Origin: Ciborinia camelliae
Taxonomy: Eukaryota > Ascomycota > Leotiomycetes > Helotiales > Sclerotiniaceae
DNA length: 64,000 bases
Direction: 5' to 3'
NCBI GenBank assembly: GCA_025890175.1
Contig: JANPYM010000006.1
Span: 2,450,073-2,514,072 of the forward strand
Shown here: positions 22,613-31,653 of the stretch, in pieces
Layout of the letters: each line of letters begins with the position of its first letter
Position numbering within the stretch: the stretch's first letter is position 1
Program-made: the position numbers and the translations under genes
The notes under the pieces: model-generated
Databases searched by the model: none
Told to the model about the DNA's origin: nothing
The model's input: the letters and a program-made list of their open reading frames with translations, nothing else

Positions 22613-23413
22613 ATGTCCTTCTTCGATTATCTCCAAGTCATTGGCAGCGCCCTTGTGGTTGCTGTCTGTGTCTTTTTAATCAAGAATCCAATCAACCTCG
22701 AGGAAGCAACTGTCCAAGTCACCCCAATGGCTTTCGCCCTTGCTTACTCGGAGAGAAGATCAATGAGTATACGTCCTTCTTGTCAATCAACCAAGGCCGT
22801 TACTCCTTCTTCTTCTGTTGCTGGCGCGCAACAAATTAAAACCATCCCATCCATCGTCACTACCTCGACGGATATTGAAATGACAGAAGTTGCGTCGGCA
22901 TATGCCGAAATCTCTGAAGTTGTTTCAGTTGAAATCGAGATGATGGATGCGCCAATTCCTCAGCTGAAGTCTTGCTTAAAGTCAAGCGCTTTTCGCTCTG
23001 CGAGAAGTGTTAGATTTGTAGGACCAAGCGATGATTGTATTCGTGGAAGAGTATTCACTCATGTGGTCTCTGAAATGAAAAGCTTTCACGAGGAATATAT
23101 GGCCACGAGCGGCCCTCATGTGTCATTTCCTCTTACAGAGGAAACAGACCTTGAAGGCAATGCTACCGGATGGTTTTCCAAACAGGATAGTATCTACTTT
23201 CCGCCCAAGGTGGAGGTTCAGGGAGACCTTGCCGACTGCGAAGCCTATACAACATGCGCGACTTGCAGAGGGAATTTGTCATATGGATTTTTAGATCCAA
23301 TAGTAGACTACCCTGATTCAGTGCTGGAAGCGGAGGACATATGGGCCCTGAACCTCTACGTCTCAAGGGACGTAGAAAGACGATATCACTGCAGAAGTCA
23401 TGGTGGAGACTGA
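22613..23413 (+). CDS. Orphan single-pass membrane protein
   Basis: 266 residues, no intron. ATG 22613 is preferred over upstream in-frame non-ATG codons because a membrane segment follows at once (residues ~5-21, YLQVIGSALVVAVCVFLI). The middle is acidic and Thr/Ser/Val-rich. Residues ~120-140 carry LKSCLKSSAFRSARSVRF; the R-x-V-x-F part resembles a PP1-docking motif, which is inference. The C-terminal ~60 residues have CEAYTTCATC and a final YHCRSH, a Cys/His set that could bind metal. A leader with CATCAATC repeats precedes the start. I do not recognise a family; it may be lineage-specific. Confidence 0.65.
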   Translation: MSFFDYLQVIGSALVVAVCVFLIKNPINLEEATVQVTPMAFALAYSERRSMSIRPSCQSTKAVTPSSSVAGAQQIKTIPSIVTTSTDIEMTEVASAYAEISEVVSVEIEMMDAPIPQLKSCLKSSAFRSARSVRFVGPSDDCIRGRVFTHVVSEMKSFHEEYMATSGPHVSFPLTEETDLEGNATGWFSKQDSIYFPPKVEVQGDLADCEAYTTCATCRGNLSYGFLDPIVDYPDSVLEAEDIWALNLYVSRDVERRYHCRSHGGD

Positions 23414-23708
23414 TGCATATATCTCTTTTACTAACTACTAACCTGTGACCTGACCATACCCTTCCTGGAATCCCCGGACTCAGGCAAGTAAACCCTTTCT
23501 TTTTTTTCAACCAAAATAGATGTGCTTTTATCAGCCATCGCCAAAAAAATCAATAAAATAAAGGCCTTGTTGGACTGGATCTTCAGATTGGTAACCTGAC
23601 TATCCATCCTTCAGGGTATCACAAAACAATCCCCAAAAAAGCGAACATCGCATCTTGTACATATTTCTTTCCTTTGTCATTATTTGGGAGGCCGGCGAGC
23701 CATTTGGG

Positions 23709-23813
23709 ATTTCTTTTCTGTCTTGTTTTTTGATTTCTTTCTGTCTTGTTTTTTGATTTCTTTCTGTCTTGTTTTTTGATTTCTTTTCTGTCTTGTTTTT
23801 CGATTTCTTTTCT
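23709..23813. repeat. Four ~26-bp tandem repeats
   Basis: GATTTCTTTCTGTCTTG plus a T run repeated four times, about 300 bp downstream of the orphan membrane gene. Confidence 0.85.
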
Positions 23814-24522
23814 TCCGGGACTATATGTCCCTTACCTTACTTTTGCTTGTTAATGGTTTACAGATTAGAGACATAAGAGCTGTGGTCGCTCGATTTCCGT
23901 TTATCCCTTTGGTATTAACGGTAAGTTTTGAACTCCCCTCTCGCTACCCCTTTGACTTGAGAAATCTGCTAATCACATCGCTCGAATATCTAACGGTACC
24001 CGAAACGATCCAGGACGAAACCACCACCACCACCACCATATTCCAGGAAAGGGTTCAGGTCACAGGTTAGCTTCATACTATATATCAGAGTTCATACGAG
24101 ACTGTGCAGCGCGTTGTGGAAGTCAACACAGCTCTCTCAAATCTCAACTCTCAACCAACTTTCTCATCACATTCACTTCTTCATTTCTCTACACATAACA
24201 CTCTGTCGGTCAAGATCGAATGCGCCCTCTGCTGCTCTCGAGACGACAAGCAGAGATTCTTTCTTGACTCGACATTCGACTCACATCACCACCACCAACT
24301 TGTTGTCACACAAGACTGGGTCACTCGCGATAAGTTACGCCCAGATCTTTTACCCATCATCAACGAGTTGAATCCGACCTCTTTTGACCACTTCGAATTG
24401 CACGATATCGAATCTTCTCAACCAAATCCTCGCTGCGCTCGATATGACTAGCAGGATATTCGATGCAATTCAACGGGTCTTATACTGTTCCCGTCCAGTC
24501 ACTCGACGGGATTCTTTTGTGG

Positions 24523-24672
24523 CTTTTCACTTCTTTTAGGAAGTGTCTTGGCGATATCTCCTTGGATTTGGTGCAGCTTTTCACTTCTTTTAGGAAGTGT
24601 CTTGGCGATATCTCCTTGGATTTGGTGCAGCTTTTCACTTCTTTAGGAAGTGTCTTGGCGATATCTCCTTGG
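24523..24672 (+). repeat. 54-bp tandem triplicate
   Basis: Copies at 24523-24576, 24577-24630 and 24631-24672. The first two are identical over 54 bp. The third lost one T in its T run and diverges before its end. The unit length is a multiple of three and copies 1-2 are in an open frame (LFTSFRKCLGDISLDLVQ), but the surrounding frame is short. Confidence 0.85.
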
Positions 24673-26095
24673 TTTATTGTGGAAGGACAGTCTCATTGGA
24701 AGCTCATCGGTGGGGTTTCATGAGAGCTCGTCAGGATATATTGAGGAAGCATGGTGACATTTTGGATAAGTATCACCTTCCCCCGCTAACTACTAATTCG
24801 TCTATAGGGTGGTTAGCATTGATCACACGTCCTCGTTGCGTGCTAGCTGGGAACCCTCAAATGAGGAGCTGAGTGATCAAATAGAACCTTTCAATCCTCG
24901 AACTTCTCCTCCGAAAGTATTCGATGAAAACACCTCGAGGCGGATGGGCTTGGAGGACTTTGGTTACTGCGAGTCTTTGCTTCATCTTATTATTTTGGGG
25001 GGGTAGATTGCTAACACCTTGCTAGACAGGCTTGGATTACTTTTCAATGCAATATGCGACTTGCCATGTGGGGGAAGGAGAATACTTTCTAACAAGGAGG
25101 ATTGATAATAGAGGAAGCTTTTTTTGCGTTTGTGTTATTATGGTGAATTTTATTGTAGCAATATAAATTCGAAGTTAGCTCGCTTCTTTCACAGGTTTTG
25201 CGATCTTCGAGTACTTGGGTTAAGATATGGAAAATTTTTATAAAGAGAGGAAGGGGAGAAAGACTGGCGGGAAGTGAGATGAGATGGGGTAGGTGCGATT
25301 AACCAATGATGAGAGATAGTTGCTACTTTCGTATTCCTCGAAGGCTGTCCATGAATGTACTACAGATATGGTATGTAAAATGAATCAAAGATATGGAAAT
25401 GCCAACTTTTCAAAACAATATCAATATGAGGTTATGAATCATTCAAAAATGTGCGACTTCACTTTGATTTTCGTCTGTTTTGTTTGTCTCTTCATCAGCT
25501 TCTCAGTTGAACCTTGAATCGAAGTATTGCTCTGGGCCCACTTTCTCATTTGTTACTTACCTCTTTACTTTTATACGACGCAATTCCCCCTCAAAGATTA
25601 AGGTTGATTGCTCGCGCGGATGCAATTTTGCTTGGTCTTTAAAGCCCCAGGAATCGAAGTTCCTCCTACTCTGTTTGAACACGTACCAAAATCTCCCACT
25701 CCATAGCCATATCCAAAATCATAATCATCATCCTACCGCATCCTATATAATAGTCGAATCCATTCCAAAGCACAAAGTTGGAACAAAAAGAACGCTACTA
25801 TTTTCATCTTCGGGGTGGATCAACAAACGCACCCCAAACCCTTATACGACTGTTTCTTTGCGTAAGTGACGGATTGTAAGATCTATTTTAGTCTGAATTG
25901 TATGACTAACTAAGAAAATGAGTAGTTTGTCCAAAAACGGACGTGAAAATCTCGACGATAGCTAGCACATGTGTCAGACAGCCAAAAAAAAAAAGAAGAA
26001 AAAGAAAGAAAAGAAAATAGAAATAGAAATAGAAAAAATATGTATTATTATAATAAAATGGATCAGATCCTCAAAAAAAAGAAAACAATAGCTCA

Positions 26096-26375
26096 ATGCA
26101 GAAAAAGATCGCCATGACTATTAACTGCGAGTTCGATAGAAGAAAGGAAGAGCTCAAAGCCAAATAGGCAGGGCTCAAAGGCCAACAGGCAAGCTCAATA
26201 TGCAATGAGAGGAGTTCAACATCAACATATTGGCAGTGGAAAAGCAAAAAAGAAAACAGGACCTTGATACCCAAGAAGCGAACTTGAAAAAGAGGGTTAT
26301 GGAGCTCCTGAAGAGGGAAAAAGAAGAGATTAACACAGTCAGGTTTAACCAGCCCCTTCGTCGTACTTCCCATTA
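26096..26375 (+). pseudogene. Degenerate coiled-coil gene fragment
   Basis: The frame from ATG 26096 reads a charged helix (FDRRKEELKAK) that stops at TAG. After shifts, another frame reads LAVEKQKRKQDLDTQEANLKKRVMELLKREKEEI in overlapping segments, clearly coiled-coil in style. The stops sit where CAG or CGA codons would fit, as C-to-T decay would make. It could instead be unusually split exons; I found no good splice sites. No family assigned. Confidence 0.35.
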
Positions 26376-26477
26376 CTAAAATCCATGTAAATGTTTCAAC
26401 TCCTTCATCCATTCTACATCCTCATAGCCATACTCACAACGCCGTCTCCCCACATTTTGCTTCAAAAGTCATCCTCT

Positions 26478-26660
26478 ATGGCCAATGAGGCACTTAGCCC
26501 AATATGCAGGTACAAAAGTCCAACGCTCAAAAGAGGACGGGAGCCCAACACAACAGAATCGAACCTCGAAGGAGACGTGGATGTATTAGGGGCATTGAGC
26601 TTCAGCGAAACGAATTCCAAGAGGACTAGGAGATTGACGCATGAGCTAGAACGCATGTGA
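26478..26660 (+). CDS. Short basic ORF next to the coiled-coil relic
   Basis: An in-frame ATG at 26489 starts MANEALSPICRYKSPTLKRG and the frame runs to KRTRRLTHELERM. Composition is coding-like, but there is no homologue I recognise. It may be the last part of the decayed gene just upstream. Confidence 0.2.
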   Translation: MANEALSPICRYKSPTLKRGREPNTTESNLEGDVDVLGALSFSETNSKRTRRLTHELERM

Positions 26661-27320
26661 GAAAGAGAAAGGGGAGTGGAAAGATCCGACGATCCCAGGA
26701 CTGAAGGAAAGGATGAAATGGTCTCAGTAGGTATAGAACGAAATCACACTAGCAATTGAATACAGCGCTTTTTATTGTCCCAAGTGCAGTCCCACAATGT
26801 GATATCTCGGATTATCCGTACTGTACTGTCGTCGCGTCTTGAGAATTTTTCGGCCATCGCAGTTAGGCAATTTGTAAACTTGCATTGATGGGGACAGTAT
26901 CAACATATATTGAGATTTTCAAATTCAATGTTGCTGGCAAGATCGGAGGGAAGACCAGTCCTTCCAATTTCATTTCTTTCTTGGCATTCCACTCGAACGA
27001 TAAATTTTCGGCTACAGAAACATGGGCTTTGGCATCAAGAAGTAGTACGTATATTTACTATAGATGGAAAAAAGAGAGCCTGCACGAGCATCCTGCCAAT
27101 ATCTTGATTCGAGCATGTCCGGCTCAAACTGATGCTCTTGCAGTGAGAGATGATTGTAAAAAGTACATGGATTTATAGAATACTCTTTAATCCACTATAT
27201 CTTTCTGTTCATCTTGTAATTTTTTGTATTCTGGAGCCGAGCACCGTCTATTGGTTGCTGAGTTATAATCTACCTTTCCCACAATAGGAATAATATTGAA
27301 GATATCCACCATATCCGCAA

Positions 27321-29474
27321 TCATAGTATCTTCTCCAAGATTTCCTCTCGGGTAAAGTTAGTGTTCAAATATCTCGAAACGTAGTCATCGCGGTTAACTG
27401 TATGGCGTCAGCATCTTTAATCATACGATAGAGACAATTGAGGATAACTCACTATATCCACCACATATACGTCTTTTACCCGTGAATTCTGATCTTCCGT
27501 GAAGAACTCTCCAGTTATCAAAAACTGGTGCCCAATAATTAGTTATTCAAGGTACTGATAGATGATGCCTGGAACACTTACTTAAAGCCCGGCCAGGTAC
27601 AAGCTGCGACCAATACTGTTTCTTCGGATCATTAACCTGATCATAAAATCTTTTCGCCGCCGCATACCACTCCTCTGAGTACGCAGGGTGAATCGTTCCT
27701 CTATCCGCCTCATTCCATCTAATCTGCGTCGCTTTTCCATTCGAATCAATCGCAATAACGGGATACGGTCTATGAGGCGTAATGTTGATTCCGTCATTTC
27801 CACTAGCGTGCCACGGAACTGCTATTTTTGACAAAGAATGTTTGGAGCTATTGCGCATTAACTTAGAGGCCAGGAAACCATCGACCAGAAGTGACTCGCC
27901 ACCAGTGCCTTCGGTGTGGGAGAGGAGATGGAACATTTGGAGGCCGGCGGGGTCGGTGAAGTAGGTTGTGTCCGTGTGCGGCCCGATGGCTTCACTAGTG
28001 TAGGCGGTGTCTTTCATTGTCAGGTCGGATGTGAAGTCGTAAAAGCCACCTAGAGACGTTAGTTCATTCTGATGGTCAACCTTGTTAAGATGGGTAGATA
28101 TTACCATAATGTGTGGGGCGAATGAAGGCTATGCGTTCGAGGAGCTCTTGAGTCTTTTCAGGACATACCGGAACTCCATCTACGAAACAGAAACCATAGT
28201 TGTGCTGAGAAAAATGAGTAAAGATTATGCATAAGCTGGGAATACGCAAAGAAGCCTTACAATCATGCGTGTCCATTTTCCTACACCAGTGTCGCTAGCC
28301 ATGACTTCATCGTAGTTGACAACAGGAGGATTTTCTGCGATATGAGAGCCCCAAAGAACAACTTCATGGCCACTGTTGAATTTTTTAGTATATTGTCTAA
28401 CATGGCAATGGATATATGCCTACTCTGGATCACGAATGGGCATTCTTTCACCCGCATATTTTTCTACTGCTCGATCACCCGTGAAAAACCTAGCTCTGGT
28501 TTTCAGAAACCTATTTTCGTCTCGAAAAGCCTCATGCTTGTGTAGCCAATCCCACGGGTAAACAGAAACATGCTCTGGCTTGGCATCATCGCCCACACTA
28601 TCCAGCCCTGTGGGAGATTAGCGATGAGATATGGTGGCACATTCAGATCAAAGTGCATACATGTTACTTCCAGCCCCTCCCTTTTTGCCTTATTTATAGA
28701 TTTTGGGAGTATCTCAAGGTCAGACTTATAATTTGTCAGGAACTAGCTCATACAAACGATCGGGATGCTTACCGAGAATATGTTTACTTCTCGCTGCATA
28801 GTATCAGGACGTCTGCATTTTGCACAACGGCAATTATCTCTAACATGTAGTCAGTGGAGTGCTCAAGAGATCTCGGAAATATAAGAGCTTCTGTCATTCC
28901 TTACCTCAACCATCGCCGTGGGCTATGAAATTATTAGCCTTTGAAATGTTCACTGCGATGGGTGCACTTACACCGAATCTTTCCCATCAACAAAATTGAT
29001 TGGTATGAACATGTCATTATCAAGCAAACGATAGTTCTCTCGATAGCCTTTTCCCAATTTTGGATGAACAATCTCTTCTCCAAGGTCAGCGGCCGAGTTT
29101 ATCAACTCCTCATTTGCTTTTTCCTGCGCCGAAAGTCCACGATCTAGGAGAAGCCGTTTGAAAAATGGATTCCGGCCACTCTTTGGTAGAGCTGTAGGTG
29201 GGCCACATGTGGTATTGAGGAAATATTGACCCTCGGGACGTTTGTACGAAGGGTCAACATCATCTCCCGTGACCAAAAGTTTAAAATGACCGCGTTCAAG
29301 ATCTTTCTTGGGGGTAAATAATGGGCGTCTGATACTAGGAGTATGAGGGGTCGTGTTGTGGTCTTCATCTTTGGTTGGTAAAGTGGGCTCATGATTTTTC
29401 TCAGGCTCACTACTGTAGCAGCGACGGGAAGCCACACGACTGATGCGTTGGACCCGAAGAATGGAGCGATTCAT
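27321..29474 (-). CDS. Trimethyllysine dioxygenase (carnitine biosynthesis) with one in-frame TAG
   Basis: Nine exons (29474-28972, 28922-28905, 28839-28773, 28724-28661, 28607-28261, 28204-28105, 28049-27582, 27524-27453, 27397-27321) total 1716 nt, an exact multiple of three. A basic N-terminus with CYSS suggests mitochondrial import. WLRDNCRCAKC (~172-182) is the N-terminal zinc-binding module of the BBOX1/TMLH family. The Fe(II)/2-oxoglutarate facial triad is present: HTD near 391-393 and the distal His in NWRVLHGRS near 531. DTAYTSEAIGPHTDTTYF and RRICGGYINRDD match fungal TMLH. The enzyme hydroxylates N6-trimethyllysine in the first carnitine step. TAG at 28420-28422 (codon 280) interrupts an otherwise intact frame: either a nonsense mutation, a base-call error, or an unusual intron. 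Confidence 0.85.
28420..28422 (-). other. In-frame TAG inside the TMLH gene
   Basis: Within exon 5, after MPIRDPE, the frame reads TAG and then continues without break (AYIHCHVRQYTKKF) to the next good splice site. All catalytic residues lie downstream. A GT...AG stretch of 27 bp spans it, too short for a normal intron. Confidence 0.8.
28905..28922 (-). other. 18-nt micro-exon of the TMLH gene
   Basis: Flanked by CATAG and GTAAGG. It encodes the PRRWLR part of the conserved WLRDNC motif, with phases that fit both neighbours. Confidence 0.8.
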
Positions 29475-29767
29475 GGCAATCAACTGTATGATTGCTTTAT
29501 ATTAGGTATCATAAATTAACAAAATATATTGATGAATTTCTTCGAGGTTTTTGTCTAGATAATTTTCCATAAGATATTCATTTCCTTAAAATCACATGTC
29601 GCCCTCATCTTTAGCCAATCAGCGGAAGAAAGTATTTCCGAAGATCCCTGCACTAGCTAAGCTCCCGCTCCCGTCCTTACCAATAGCTAGGTCCCTACCT
29701 AGGTACTTTCCCTTCAATAAAGTCACAATTTACGCATGAACCATAAAAACCTTCGTAAATCTTCACC
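29475..29767. promoter_or_regulatory. Shared upstream region of TMLH and cyclin H genes
   Basis: 293 bp between two divergent start codons. It contains a TACCTAGGTA palindrome near 29696-29705 and CCAAT (29617-29621). It must hold promoter elements for both genes. Confidence 0.6.
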
Positions 29768-31065
29768 ATGTCCACCGAAGATGCCCGCTATCGTACCTCC
29801 ACCCAATATCGGCACTGGTCCTATACTCCTTCTGCACTCCGCTCCTTGCGCGAAAGCACAAATGCCCTAGCCACAACACAAGTTCGAGATGCCGTTCGGC
29901 GAGCCCGAGAAGCCCGCGCTGCATCCTCAAATGATAATAGTGAAGCTGAGAATAGCAGATCAGCTAGCATTGCCTTGCCAGAGGGAGATGTGGATTGTTT
30001 GACGGTGGACGAGGAGTTGAAGTTGATGGACTATTACTGTAGACAGACGCTACAGTTGGGGGATCATTTGGGTGTGCCGATTGAGGTTAAGGTATGTTAT
30101 TTTCATCCGCGGGGCTTTTGTTCGAGGGGCCAATTGTCTCCAATTGAATGCCGTTATTAAATGCCATTGATGCCTATTATAATGCAATATGCGCAACTTC
30201 TCTTTTTTCAAACAACATCTTAACAATTATCTTTCTACTGTAGGCTACAGCAATCCAATACATTCGCCGATTCTACATAAGCCACAGTCTAATGACCTAC
30301 TCCCCTACTACCATCCTAAAAACCGCCCTCTTCTTCTCCACCAAAACCGAAAACCACTATTTCCGCATCACCAGATTCGCAAGCGACATTGGGAAAACAA
30401 CCACAGAAGAAATCCTCTCCTCCGAATTCCTCCTCACCCAAGGAATCCGCTTCACATTCGATGTACGACACCCCTACCGGGGCCTCGAAGGGGCCATCAT
30501 GGAACTCATCTCCATTGCCACGCATAAAATCCCCGTCCCCGCCGAACTCGAGTCCCAACGACCTCCTAATATGCAGAAATTAGTGTTGGAAAGCCATGGA
30601 ATTGCACGTCGATATCTCAAGACAAGCGCTCTATTATGTGACTCATATTTCCACTACACACCCTCACAAATTATGTTCGCGGCCCTCTATCTCGCTTCCG
30701 CCCCCTTAACTACATTTTATCTCGCTCTTAAGTGCTATAATCCCTCGAATCTAGATACGAACACCGCAACATCAACTCATCTAAAACTCCTCAATCTTGT
30801 CAAAACCCTCGCTCAACTCTTGTTCTCCATTCCCGAAGAACAAACCCCGGAACAGCGACAAGAAATTCAAGCACTAGTTAAGAAATTAAAGAAATGTAGA
30901 AACCCAGAGAAGGCGGATCTAGTCGGATTACAGCGAATGAAACGTGAAGGAGTAGAAGGGAAAGATGGGAGAGAGGAAGACGAGAGAATTATTAAGAAGA
31001 GGAAGATGGAACGGGAGCAGAGAGTAAAAGAGGAACAGGATTTATTTGGTGGGAGTTTGAAGTAA
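29768..31065 (+). CDS. Cyclin H / Ccl1, TFIIH kinase-module cyclin
   Basis: Exons 29768-30091 and 30244-31065 (152-bp intron, donor GTATGT, acceptor CTGTAG) give 381 residues. The N-terminus MSTEDARYRTSTQYRHWSY matches the cyclin H start that includes the CDK-activating-kinase phosphorylation region. The cyclin box begins around LTVDEELKLMDYYCRQTLQ, and the splice joins ...PIEVK to ATAIQYIRRFYISHSLM, giving an unbroken helix of the first cyclin fold. The C-terminus is a highly charged KR/E tail. In fungi Ccl1 pairs with the CDK7-type kinase Kin28 in TFIIK, which phosphorylates the RNA polymerase II CTD in the nucleus. Divergent from TMLH. Confidence 0.9.
30092..30243 (+). other. Intron of the cyclin H gene
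   Basis: 152 bp, GTATGT donor, TTTCTACTGTAG acceptor, phase 0. Confidence 0.85.
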
Positions 31066-31653
31066 TGATCTAGGATGGGCAATATCACAATGGTGTGGGT
31101 TTATACAAAAAAGTATAGCGGGATTTGGCGTTTTCGATTCTAGGAACGGAGACGGGGATGCATATCTGGTGGCGTTAGGAGATAATCTGATCTGATATGG
31201 TAATATCACTCTTCATAAGGTCATATTTAGGATGATTTATGCTAAGGTCAAGGAACAGCGTCACAGCAATATTGAAAAAGAAATTTTCATTGATTCATAT
31301 TAAGCTATCTCCTCTAGCTACCCATTTCTCCCTGGTTGTTCTCATGCATGTCTATCCCGTCTGCTTCAATAGAAGCATCGCGTATTTGATTGATATCGAT
31401 TTGTTTGTAAAAGTAAGTAATATCCCATCCCAATCCATCTTCAGCAAGCAAGGAAAAATAAGAAATAATGATACTTTGCAAGAAAAATAATAAGAGAAAA
31501 GATGTGCCAACGCTTGCTTGCGTCGGAGTGTCCATAGGTTGAATTTACCGGCTTACACAGGTAACTTTCTAGCATTAGACCTCCCCTGCAGTGCTAAGCA
31601 ATCTCCATCATTCCTGTTGTCCTGAGCACGGGTTTCGATAACTTGCCCCATCC
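31066..31653. other. Intergenic region between convergent genes
   Basis: About 590 bp between the 3' ends of the cyclin H and BTB genes. Nothing recognisable in it. Confidence 0.6.

Larger units (their letters stand above)
23414..27320. other. Gene-poor region with decayed coding fragments
   Basis: Contains a 26-bp T-rich repeat (23709-23813), a 54-bp triplicate (24523-24672), a coiled-coil-like relic (26096-26375), a basic ORF (26478-26660) and a short frame with a YCPKC knuckle near 26775. No intact gene could be assembled across these. Confidence 0.5.

Noticed and set aside
28367..28421. 55-bp intron from GTGAAA in the same exon
   Set aside because: Its length is normal but the splice would shift the frame of the downstream exon.
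28396..28422. 27-bp GT...AG intron hiding the TAG in TMLH
   Set aside because: Far below the 48-222 bp introns seen in this window, with no room for a branch point; kept only as a remote option.
28968..29474. Separate mitochondrial protein gene next to the dioxygenase
   Set aside because: The frame continues through a GTAAGT donor and micro-exon into the WLRDNC zinc module, so it is the first exon of TMLH.
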